Of a DNA stretch of 64,000 nt, positions 19,991 through 28,948 are shown one piece after another. A model generated the notes under the pieces. That model saw only the letters and a program-made list of their open reading frames with translations. It ran no database searches and was not told the DNA's origin. The DNA comes from Methanothrix sp. Its GTDB lineage: Archaea > Halobacteriota > Methanosarcinia > Methanotrichales > Methanotrichaceae. Where the stretch lies: NCBI GenBank assembly GCA_026394565.1, contig JAPKYA010000045.1:46162-110161 (forward strand), given 5' to 3'. The translations under genes were made by a program, and so were the position numbers. How positions within the stretch are numbered: position 1 is the first letter of the stretch; the number at the start of each line of letters is the position of its first letter.

Positions 19991-21295
19991 TTACACCTTG
20001 CGGTTATCTGTGACTCTCTTGGCTTTGCCCATGGAGCGCGGAATAGTGCCCGGCTCGACCAGATCCACCTCTGCAGCTATGTTCAGCACGCCTTTTAATT
20101 CTTTTGAGACTTTCTTCTTGAGCTTCATCAGGTCTCCGATCTTATCTGAGAAGCCGGTCTCTGTCAGCTCCACTCTTACCGTCATCATATCCAGCGGCCC
20201 CTTCCGGTCAACGAGGATCTCCCAGTGGTCGCCAACCTCCGGGATCTTCATCAGCACTGACTCGACTTGGCTGGGGAAGACATTGATGCCGCGAATGATG
20301 AGCATGTCGTCAGTGCGCCCTAAAATCCTCATGATCCTGGGGTGGGTGCGCCCGCACTCGCATGGCTCACTGTTCATGATGCTTAGATCGCCGATCCGGT
20401 AGCGGATTAGGGGCAGGGCAAACTTGTGCAGGGTGGTGAAGACCAATTCGCCCGTCTCGCCGTCCGCCACGTGCTCGTCGGTCTTGGGGTCGAGTACTTC
20501 GATCAAGAACATGTCCGCCCAGACGTGGATGCCCTTCTGGACATAGCACTCCGTGAACAGTGGGCCGGAGATCTCGCTGGTGCCGTAGATGTCGTAGGCC
20601 TTGATGCCGGTTGCATCCTCTATCCTCTTTCGAGTCTCCAGGGACCAGGGCTCGGCTCCGAAGATGCCGGCCTTGAGCTTCGTATCCTTTTTGATGGAGA
20701 CGCCCATCTTCTCAGCCACCTCCATGATGTGCAGGAAGTAGGATGGCGTGCAGGCGATGGCAGTCGTGCCCAGGTCCTGCATCAGCTCTATCTGACGCTC
20801 GGTGTTGCCTGTGCCCACAGGAAGCACTGCTGCTCCGATCCTCTCTGCACCGTAGTGAGCTCCGAGACCACCTGTGAACAGACCGTAGCCATAGCCCACC
20901 TGCACCACATCGTCACTGCCAAGGCCAATGGAGGTAAAGGCCCTGGCCAGCGACTCGGACCAGGTCTCGATGTCGCCCTTGGTGTAGCCGACAACGGTCG
21001 GCTTTCCTGTGGTGCCGCTGGAGACGTGGTAGCGGACCACCTGGCTCTTGGGGGCGCTGAACATGCCTGTGGGGTAGTTGTCCCGCAGGTCCACCTTTCT
21101 GGTGAAGGGCAGCTTGACGATATCGGCCAAGGTCTTAATGTCGCCCGGCTCCACGCCTGCCTCTTTGAATCTCCGCCGGTAGAAGGCGGAATGATCGTAG
21201 ACATATCGCACTACGGATTTGAGCCGATCCTCTTGGAGGGCATGCAGGTCCTCGAGGGGCATGCGCTCAATATGCGGATCCCAGTAACCGGACAT
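19991..21295 (-). CDS. paaK: Phenylacetate-CoA ligase family protein
   Basis: 434 aa; VSSGTTGKPTVVGYT, YDIYGTSEISGP, GRTDDMLIIRGINVFPSQ. Confidence 0.9.
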   Translation of the reverse strand: MSGYWDPHIERMPLEDLHALQEDRLKSVVRYVYDHSAFYRRRFKEAGVEPGDIKTLADIVKLPFTRKVDLRDNYPTGMFSAPKSQVVRYHVSSGTTGKPTVVGYTKGDIETWSESLARAFTSIGLGSDDVVQVGYGYGLFTGGLGAHYGAERIGAAVLPVGTGNTERQIELMQDLGTTAIACTPSYFLHIMEVAEKMGVSIKKDTKLKAGIFGAEPWSLETRKRIEDATGIKAYDIYGTSEISGPLFTECYVQKGIHVWADMFLIEVLDPKTDEHVADGETGELVFTTLHKFALPLIRYRIGDLSIMNSEPCECGRTHPRIMRILGRTDDMLIIRGINVFPSQVESVLMKIPEVGDHWEILVDRKGPLDMMTVRVELTETGFSDKIGDLMKLKKKVSKELKGVLNIAAEVDLVEPGTIPRSMGKAKRVTDNRKV

Positions 21296-21496
21296 TGATG
21301 ATCAACCTGGGGCAACGACTGCTCTGGATGGATAAAAAGCAATCGATCCCACCTCCCTCATTTTTCTTCGTAAAGATTTATATCCCATCTCGTATTGTTC
21401 CATTCAATCAGGAGGGAGTTCAACGGCATCGGTAGCGCTTAATAACGGAGCCATTGACATCCGTGGGAACTCGGTCAGAGCCTACCGGTTGGAAGG

Positions 21497-23017
21497 ATGA
21501 CGATGATCACTCAAAGCGATTCTGTCAAGCCATTCACGCTCTCTGAACTTGAATCGCATCTCTGGGAAGCGGCCAACATCCTTCGAGGTCCGGTGGATGC
21601 AGCGGATTTTAAGACCTACGTCTTCCCGCTACTCTTCTTAAAGAGCCTATCGGACACTTATGAAGAGGAGTACCAGGCGGCCTTGAAGGAGTCCGGTGGA
21701 GATGTGGAATTTGCTCAGTTCACTCAGAACTACAGGTTCAAGATACCGGAGAGTGCTCGCTGGACTGATGTTCGGTCAGTAACCTCCAATGTTGGGCAGG
21801 CGCTCCAGAAGGCGATGCGAAGCATAGAAAAGGCAAATCCCAGCACGCTTTATGGTATTTTCGGTGACGCTCAGTGGACGAACAAAGAACGGCTCTCTGA
21901 CTCGCTGCTCCGTGACCTCATTGAGCACTTCTCTTGCATCAACCTTGGCAATCAGTCGGCTCAAGACGACACACTCGGGCAGTCCTACGAATATTTGATC
22001 AAGAAGTTTGCCGACTCCACTAACAAGAAGGCAGGCGAGTTCTATACTCCGCGCCCGGTGGTGCGGTTGATGGTGAATATCCTTGATCCTAAGGAAGGAG
22101 AGACCATCTACGATCCCGCCTGCGGCACGGGTGGCATGCTGCTGGGGGCCATTCGCCACATCAAGGAGCATCACGGCGACGACCGCAGGCTCTGGGGCAA
22201 GCTCTTTGGACAGGAAAAGAATCTCACCACCCACACCATTGCTCGCATGAACCTTATTCTGCACAATGCTGCGGATTTTCAAATCGTGCATGGCGATGTC
22301 CTACGCCACCCAGCCTTTTTCTCCGGAGACAATCTAGCCACGTTCAACTGCGTCATTGCAAATCCGCCGTTCTCGCTGGAGAACTGGGGTGAAGAGGTCT
22401 GGCCCAACGATTCCTTCGGTCGGAACTTCGCAGGGATACCTCCTAGCAAGAGAGGTGATTACGCCTGGGTGCAACATATGATCCGCTCAATGGCCCCCAA
22501 TACCGGCCGCATGGCTGTGGTACTGCCCCACGGAGCCCTTTTTCGCATGGGCAAAGAGGGAAATATTCGCCAGAAGATTCTCGATATGGACCTGCTCGAA
22601 GCGGTAATCGGCCTTGGCCCTAACTTGTTCTATGGTACTGGGCTGGCTGCCTGTGTTCTGGTTTTCCGCCAACGAAAGGCAATAGACCGAAAAAACAAGA
22701 TAATCATTATCGATGCTTCGAAAGAGTTTAAAATCGGACGCGCTCACAATGAACTGCAGCCTGAGCACATCGAGCGAATATATGGCTGGTATCGGAACTT
22801 TAAAGATGTGGAAGGTGTCGCCCGAGTGGTCCGTCTGGAGGAGATTGCAGCCAACAACTACAATCTCAACATCCCTCGCTACGTGGAGCCCAAAGTCGAG
22901 CCGGAAACGATTACAGTAGAAGAGGCGATGCAACAGCTGCAGACCAGTGCAATGGCTGCCTTTGCCGCCGAAGATCGGCTGATAACTATTCTTCAACGAG
23001 AGGGGCTGCTCGAATGA
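21497..23017 (+). CDS. hsdM: Type I R-M methyltransferase subunit HsdM (copy 1)
   Basis: 506 aa; GEFYTPRPVVRLMV, YDPACGTGGML, ANPPFS. Confidence 0.93.
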   Translation: MTMITQSDSVKPFTLSELESHLWEAANILRGPVDAADFKTYVFPLLFLKSLSDTYEEEYQAALKESGGDVEFAQFTQNYRFKIPESARWTDVRSVTSNVGQALQKAMRSIEKANPSTLYGIFGDAQWTNKERLSDSLLRDLIEHFSCINLGNQSAQDDTLGQSYEYLIKKFADSTNKKAGEFYTPRPVVRLMVNILDPKEGETIYDPACGTGGMLLGAIRHIKEHHGDDRRLWGKLFGQEKNLTTHTIARMNLILHNAADFQIVHGDVLRHPAFFSGDNLATFNCVIANPPFSLENWGEEVWPNDSFGRNFAGIPPSKRGDYAWVQHMIRSMAPNTGRMAVVLPHGALFRMGKEGNIRQKILDMDLLEAVIGLGPNLFYGTGLAACVLVFRQRKAIDRKNKIIIIDASKEFKIGRAHNELQPEHIERIYGWYRNFKDVEGVARVVRLEEIAANNYNLNIPRYVEPKVEPETITVEEAMQQLQTSAMAAFAAEDRLITILQREGLLE

Positions 23018-24348
23018 CCCTCATCACTCAATCAAAACTAGAATCGTACCTATGGGGAGCAGCGATGCGGTTGCGCGGCACCATTGACGCAGGCGACTAT
23101 AAGCAATTCATCTTCCCGCTGTTGTTCTACAAGCGCCTTTGCGATGTCTTCGACGAGGAGACTGATGCTGCCTTGGCCGAATTTGGCGGAGATCAGGCAT
23201 CTACCGATTTCAGAGAGATTCATCGATTTCAAATCCCCCCTGAGGCACACTGGCGAGAAGTGCGTCAGGCAGCCAGAGACGTGGGCAGAGCCCTGCAAAG
23301 CGCTCTGCACACTATTGAGATTGCAAATCCAGGCAAGCTCTACAGTATCTTCGGCGACGCGCAGTGGACCAATAAGGATCGCCTCCCCGACTCCATGTTG
23401 CGTGATCTGATCGAACACTTTTCCTTCCTAGAACTCACAGCGGCCAACCTGCCCGAGGATGAACTGGGCCAGGGCTATGAATACCTGATTAAGAAATTTG
23501 CAGACGACTCCGGCCACACCGCAGCCGAGTTCTACACCAATCGCACCGTCGTTCATCTGATGACCGAGATGCTTCAGCCGGAGCCTGGCGAAAGCATCTA
23601 CGACCCTACCTGTGGCTCGGGCGGCATGCTGCTCTCCGCAATTGCCCATCTGCGCCGGCAGGGCAAGGAATGGCGCAACGTCCGGCTCTTTGGCCAGGAG
23701 CGCAACCTGATGACCTCTTCCATTGCCCGCATGAACTGCTTCCTGCACGGCATTGAAGACTTTCAGATCGAGCGCGGCGACACATTGAGCGAGCCAAAGT
23801 TGGTGCAGGGCGATCGGCTCATGCAGTTTGACATGGTATTGGCCAATCCGCCCTACTCAATCAAGCAGTGGGACCGCGCCGCCTTCGCCTCTGACCCCTG
23901 GGGCCGCAACCTTTACGGCACTCCACCACAGGGTCGTGCTGACTATGCCTTCTGGCAGCACATCCTCTGCAGTCTCGCGCCCAAGAGCGGTCGCTGTGCC
24001 ATTCTCTTTCCGCATGGCGTGCTCTTCCGCCAGGAGGAAACGGAGATGAGAAAAAAATTGATCGAGGCCGACCTTATCGAGTGCGTCCTGGGCCTGGGGC
24101 CGAACCTCTTTTACAACTCGCCAATGGAGGCCTGCGTCGTCATCTGTCGCACGGCCAAGCCCGAGGAGCGCCGGGGTAAAATCCTCTTCATCAACGCTGT
24201 GAATGAGGTCACGCGCGAGCGTGCGCAGAGCTTCCTCACTGGCGAGCATGTTGAGCGGATCGTAAAAGCCTACGAGCGATTCGAGGACGTGCCCGGCTTT
24301 GCACGTATCGCTACTCAGGAGGAGATCCGCGCCAGGGTGGGACCTTGA
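23014..24348 (+). CDS. hsdM: Type I R-M methyltransferase subunit HsdM (copy 2), apparently C-terminally truncated by a frameshift
   Basis: 444 aa; AEFYTNRTVVHLM, YDPTCGSGGML, ANPPYS; ends ...QEEIRARVGP with the expected tail in another frame. Confidence 0.88.
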   Translation: MTLITQSKLESYLWGAAMRLRGTIDAGDYKQFIFPLLFYKRLCDVFDEETDAALAEFGGDQASTDFREIHRFQIPPEAHWREVRQAARDVGRALQSALHTIEIANPGKLYSIFGDAQWTNKDRLPDSMLRDLIEHFSFLELTAANLPEDELGQGYEYLIKKFADDSGHTAAEFYTNRTVVHLMTEMLQPEPGESIYDPTCGSGGMLLSAIAHLRRQGKEWRNVRLFGQERNLMTSSIARMNCFLHGIEDFQIERGDTLSEPKLVQGDRLMQFDMVLANPPYSIKQWDRAAFASDPWGRNLYGTPPQGRADYAFWQHILCSLAPKSGRCAILFPHGVLFRQEETEMRKKLIEADLIECVLGLGPNLFYNSPMEACVVICRTAKPEERRGKILFINAVNEVTRERAQSFLTGEHVERIVKAYERFEDVPGFARIATQEEIRARVGP

Positions 24349-24509
24349 GCATTCCGCAATATGTCGCACCTGCGACACCACAGGGCACGAAAAATGATGC
24401 AGCGGCGTCCGATGGCGAGAATGCGCTGGATATTGTACTTGCCGACTGGCTGGAAAGTTCGCGTCTCTTGAGACAATCATTGGTTGATATCCTGAAGGTG
24501 AAATCGTGA
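24342..24509 (+). pseudogene. Out-of-frame C-terminal tail of HsdM copy 2
   Basis: Reads TLSIPQYVAPATPQGTKNDAAASDGENALDIVLADWLESSRLLRQSLVDILKVKS, aligning with the HsdM1 segment NLNIPRYVEP... Confidence 0.75.
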
Positions 24510-24582
24510 ATTTGCAGGGGCTCACAAAGGGCTCATCAAGGTCTCAAACGGCTCATTCAGATACAAATAAGGAGCATCGGAC

Positions 24583-25875
24583 GTGATCAAGCTGTGCAAG
24601 GCTGAAGGCGTGCCTTCTGCGCAGTTGGGGCTGCACGGCACTTTCCCGATGCAGGGAGACCTGCGGCCCAATCCGAACTGGGCCAGGCTGCCGCTATTCG
24701 ACCGCAAGGACTGGACACAAGTGCAATTTGGGGATGTGGTGCAGAACGTGAACGAAACCGAGCGAAGCCCGGCAGAGGCGGGCATCGAGCGGTTTATCGG
24801 GATGGAGCACCTGGAGCCAGGGTCGCTGCACGTCCGCGCCTGGGGCGATGTGGCCGATGGAACAACATTCACCCGTCGCTGCCGACCGGGGCAGGTGCTC
24901 TTCGGCAAGCAGCGTGCTTATCAGCGAAAGGTGGCCGTGGCAGAGTTCAAAGCAGTGGTGTCGGGCGATATTTACGTGTTTGCTCCGAAGGACGAACGAT
25001 TGCTGCCGGAACTCTTGCCTTTCCTTTGCATGTCTGAGCGATTCTTTCAGTACGCAGTCGAAACTTCTGCCGGTTCGCTCTCGCCGCGCACCAACTGGGG
25101 CAGCCTCGCTAGCTTCGAGTTTGACCTACCGCCGCTCGACCGGCAGCGGCGCATCGCGGAGATGCTGTGGGCGGTGGATTGGGTTGAGCAGAGCTACAAC
25201 ACTTTGTTCGTGTCAGTTAAAAATGCTTATTTTTCCAAAGTTGATGACTTCTTTTTCGCCGAGGGTGAAAACAAGGACCATATAATGTTCAAACCGGGAT
25301 GGAAGACCGTCCAGCTTCAGCAGGTTGTTCCACCAGATGCGCCAATTCGCTATGGTATTGTCCAGGTGGGAAGTTTCTGCGACCATGGCGTGCCAACTGT
25401 TGTAATCAAGAATTTGGGTGGGGAATTCGGAGATCAATTGCACCGAACGGCCCCAGAAATCGAAGCTAGGTACTCCGGTAGTCGTGTGCGCTCGGGAGAT
25501 TTATTACTGTCAATAAAGGCGACCGTTGGTGAAGTTGATTTGGTTCCAGAGAACTTTGAGGGGAACATAAGCCGCGACCTTGCGCGGATTAGGTGTGGCC
25601 CAGATCTTGATTCACGAGTTCTACTCCATCTGTTTCGCTCGGATCGCTTTCGCGCCTATATCGACAAACATGTTGTTGGTTCTACTCGGAAGGAGATTTC
25701 GATTCATCTTTTAAGAAAATTCGAGGTACCATTGCCTACTAAATGCGAATCAGATGAGTTCTTGCATGCAGTAGCCTTATTTGAAACGGTCATAGAGGCC
25801 GCACGAACCGGTGTTCAGCGGATTTCTCGGCTGCGAAACATGTTAATCAATCGTTTTATTGAGGTGGAGTTATGA
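24583..25875 (+). CDS. hsdS: Type I R-M specificity subunit HsdS (two target recognition domains)
   Basis: 430 aa; GTG start with AAGGAG 9-14 bp upstream; PPLDRQRRIAEML and a second TRD ending LPLPTKCESDEF. Confidence 0.88.
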   Translation: MIKLCKAEGVPSAQLGLHGTFPMQGDLRPNPNWARLPLFDRKDWTQVQFGDVVQNVNETERSPAEAGIERFIGMEHLEPGSLHVRAWGDVADGTTFTRRCRPGQVLFGKQRAYQRKVAVAEFKAVVSGDIYVFAPKDERLLPELLPFLCMSERFFQYAVETSAGSLSPRTNWGSLASFEFDLPPLDRQRRIAEMLWAVDWVEQSYNTLFVSVKNAYFSKVDDFFFAEGENKDHIMFKPGWKTVQLQQVVPPDAPIRYGIVQVGSFCDHGVPTVVIKNLGGEFGDQLHRTAPEIEARYSGSRVRSGDLLLSIKATVGEVDLVPENFEGNISRDLARIRCGPDLDSRVLLHLFRSDRFRAYIDKHVVGSTRKEISIHLLRKFEVPLPTKCESDEFLHAVALFETVIEAARTGVQRISRLRNMLINRFIEVEL

Positions 25876-28412
25876 GATTTACAGAATCCAACACCATCGA
25901 GCATATGATCCTCGACGCCGCCACAAAACTTGGCAGCGATCCCCGCCCAGCTCGCTGGACCTACACCCCACCCACAGAGGTCCCCCGCCAGCCCGGCGAC
26001 GTGATGGTCGAGCCGTGGCTGCGTGAAGCTCTCATCCGTCTCAACCCCGAGATCGTCGCCGAGCCGGACCGCGCCGACGAAGTCATCTACAAACTGCGCG
26101 CCATCCTTCTCTCCGTCAATGCGGACGGCCTGGTGCGGGCCAATGAGAACTTCATGGCCTGGCTGAGGGGAGAAAAGACCATGCCCTTCGGCCAGGGCGG
26201 CGAGCATGTGCCGGTGCGCCTGGTGGACGCCTCCGACCCGGCCAACAACCGATTTGCCGTGACCAACCAGTGGACCTACCAGGCCGGTCCTGTGGAGAAG
26301 CGCTTCGATGTGGTATTTGTGGTCAACGGCCTGCCGCTGGTCATCGGCGAAGCCAAGACGCCCACCAGAAGCGCAGTGACCTGGTTTGACGGAGCTTTTC
26401 AGATCAACCAGATCTACGAGAAGGAGGCTCCGGCCATGTTCGTGCCCAATGTATTCTCCTTTGCCACGGAGGGAAAGAAGCTGCGCTACGGCTCCGTCCG
26501 CATGCCCATCGAGATGTGGGGGCCGTGGCGAGACGATGAAAACCGGCAGGAAGGCCAGTTGGAGCACGTCAGAGCCACAGTGCAAAGCTTGCTGCGCCCA
26601 GAGGTCGTGCTGGACATCGCATGGAACTTCACCCTTTTTGCCACCGACAAGAAACACCGCCGCATCAAGATCATCTGCCGCTATCAGCAGTACGAGACCA
26701 CTAACAAAATCGTCGCCCGAGTGGTCAAGGGCTATCCCAAAAAAGGGCTCATCTGGCACTTCCAGGGCAGCGGCAAGTCACTGCTGATGGTCTTTGCCGC
26801 CCAAAAGCTCAGACTGCACCCCAAGCTCGGCAACCCTACGGTCATGATCGTGGTGGACCGAATCGACCTCGACACCCAGATCACCTCCACCTTCAACGCC
26901 GCCGATGTGCCTAACATGGTAGGAGTGGCAAGCAGAGAAGAACTGCAGACGCTGCTCGGGCAAGATGTGCGCAAAGTGCTCATCACCACCATCCACAAGT
27001 TCGCCGAGGCGAACAGCAGGCTCAACGAACGCTCGAACATCATCGTAATGGTAGACGAAGCGCACCGCACGCAAGAAGGCGATCTCGGCAGAAAGATGCG
27101 TGAAGCTCTGCCCAATGCCTTCCTGTTCGGCCTGACAGGCACTCCCATCAACCGCGCCGACAGAAACACCTTCTGGGCTTTTGGAGCCGACGAGGACGAG
27201 CACGGCTACATGAGCCGCTACTCCTTCCAGGATTCCATCCGTGACCATGCCACCCTGCCGCTTCATTTTGAGGCTCCGGAGATCAAGCTCAAGATCGTGA
27301 TCGTCACCAGCAAACTGCTCACGGGCTTCGATGCACCCATATTGCAGGTGATGTACCTTGATAAACCGATGAAGGACCACACTCTCCTGCAAGCCATCTG
27401 CCGGACAAACCGCACCTTCGGCCAGGAGAAGACGCACGGCCTGATCGTGGACTACATCGGCGTATTCGACGATGTGGCCAGAGCGCTGGATTTTGACGAA
27501 AAAGCGGTGCAGAGGGTCATCACCGACATCGAAGAGCTACGCAAAGCCCTACCATTGCAGATGGAAAAGTGCCTGGCATTTTTCGCTGGTGTGGACCGCA
27601 CTGTGGCCGGCTACGAAGGACTTTGCGCCGCTCAACAGTGCTTGCCTGACAACGAGACACGTGACAAGTTTGCCGCAGAGTACATAGTCCTTGGCACAAT
27701 CTGGGAGGCGCTGTCACCCGAGCCGTGCCTCAGCCCCTACGAGAAGGATTACCGCTGGCTGACTCAGGTCTATGAGTCCGTCAAACCGCCCAGCGGAAAC
27801 GGTAAGCTTCTCTGGCATGCACTGGGAGCCAAGACGGTGGACCTCATTAACAAGAATGTGCATGTAGAATCGGTTCGTGACGACATCGAAACCCTCGTCC
27901 TCGACGCTCAAGTATTGAGTGATATCTTGGAGGATGCGGACCCGGAAAAGAAAGGACGTGAGATCGAGATCATGCTGGTTGCCAGACTGCGCAAACACCT
28001 GGGAATTTCCAAGTTCCTGGCGCTGGGCGAGCGTCTGGAAAAAGTGAAGGAACGCCATGAGAAGGGCTTCCTCACCAGCCTGGAATTCCTCAAGCAAATT
28101 CTTGAAATCGCCAGGGAAGTTGTCGAAGCGGAAAAGGAGACCGACCCGGATGAAGAGCGCAACCGCGCTAAGGAGGCACTCACGGAGCTTTTCTCCGAAG
28201 CTAAAAACAAGAACACTCACATCATCGTGGAGCGAATTGTCACCGACATCGATGAGATCGTTAAGAAGGTCCGTTTCCCCGATTGGCAACACACCAGCCA
28301 GGGCGAACGCCTGGTCCAGAAGGAGCTGCGCAAGGCGCTCCTGAAATATAAGCTTCACACCGATCAGGATCTGTTCGATCGGGCGTATGCATACATCCGC
28401 CAGTACTACTAA
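25872..28412 (+). CDS. hsdR: Type I R-M restriction subunit HsdR with apparent internal deletion
   Basis: 846 aa; PD-ExK (FDVVFVVNGLPLVIGEAK), Walker A FQGSGKS, DEAH, TGTPI, LLTGFDAP and QAICRTNR present; region between TGTPI and LLTGFDAP strongly shortened. Confidence 0.88.
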   Translation: MRFTESNTIEHMILDAATKLGSDPRPARWTYTPPTEVPRQPGDVMVEPWLREALIRLNPEIVAEPDRADEVIYKLRAILLSVNADGLVRANENFMAWLRGEKTMPFGQGGEHVPVRLVDASDPANNRFAVTNQWTYQAGPVEKRFDVVFVVNGLPLVIGEAKTPTRSAVTWFDGAFQINQIYEKEAPAMFVPNVFSFATEGKKLRYGSVRMPIEMWGPWRDDENRQEGQLEHVRATVQSLLRPEVVLDIAWNFTLFATDKKHRRIKIICRYQQYETTNKIVARVVKGYPKKGLIWHFQGSGKSLLMVFAAQKLRLHPKLGNPTVMIVVDRIDLDTQITSTFNAADVPNMVGVASREELQTLLGQDVRKVLITTIHKFAEANSRLNERSNIIVMVDEAHRTQEGDLGRKMREALPNAFLFGLTGTPINRADRNTFWAFGADEDEHGYMSRYSFQDSIRDHATLPLHFEAPEIKLKIVIVTSKLLTGFDAPILQVMYLDKPMKDHTLLQAICRTNRTFGQEKTHGLIVDYIGVFDDVARALDFDEKAVQRVITDIEELRKALPLQMEKCLAFFAGVDRTVAGYEGLCAAQQCLPDNETRDKFAAEYIVLGTIWEALSPEPCLSPYEKDYRWLTQVYESVKPPSGNGKLLWHALGAKTVDLINKNVHVESVRDDIETLVLDAQVLSDILEDADPEKKGREIEIMLVARLRKHLGISKFLALGERLEKVKERHEKGFLTSLEFLKQILEIAREVVEAEKETDPDEERNRAKEALTELFSEAKNKNTHIIVERIVTDIDEIVKKVRFPDWQHTSQGERLVQKELRKALLKYKLHTDQDLFDRAYAYIRQYY

Positions 28413-28567
28413 TATGAATGTTTGCCGATTTGGCGTGGATTACCACGTGATAAGGCCTTCAGGCAAGATGGCGTGCCAGTTCGTTCAGATCCTGTGGTGG
28501 TCGGCTGCCATGTCACTATGCAAGTCGGCACCAAGTTGTGATCCTGGAAAAAAGCGTTGCAGATGCG

Positions 28568-28760
28568 ACTTTACTTGAACTGATGGCCATCACCGAGCGA
28601 AGCGACCGCACTAAGTTCCGGCAACAAGTCAATCAATCCTTTGTTGGCTGATGGTCTGATCGAAATGACCATCCCGGACAAGCCCAGGAGCAGCCTACAG
28701 AAATACCGGCTCATGTCTAAAGGGAAGGCTGTGCTAGAATGCACAAAAAATAGCAGGTAG
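28568..28760 (+). pseudogene. C-terminal winged-helix remnant of an AlbA_2/Fic-type ATP-binding or regulator protein
   Basis: TLLELMAITERSDRTKFRQQV then, after a 1 nt shift, INPLLADGLIEMTIPDKPRSSLQKYRLMSKGKAVLECTKNSR-stop. Confidence 0.65.
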
Positions 28761-28948
28761 AGATTCATGAACCGCCCTTGGAATATGCTTTGAGCGACGT
28801 TGAACGGGCCACTTCCGGCGCGATCGCACAAGTCGCCATCTTCTGCCGGACGCCAAGAGCGGCACGGTAGATCATGGAGCACCTCAACCAGGCACCACGG
28901 GAAGACGTTTCAGGCCAATTGCCTGATACTTCTATGGCACTGATATTA

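Noticed and set aside
20426-21298. 290 aa plus-strand ORF antisense to phenylacetate-CoA ligase
   Set aside because: Mirror ORF of a GC-rich conserved gene; Cys/His-rich sequence without a domain.
21420-21499. Possible short coding tail (SVALNNGAIDIRGNSVRAYRLEG) ending at the hsdM1 start
   Set aside because: Could be a remnant or coupled leader, but no start codon or family could be identified.
25815-28358. Minus-strand ORFs opposite hsdR (314, 219 and 214 aa)
   Set aside because: hsdR carries all the recognisable motifs; these are shadow frames.
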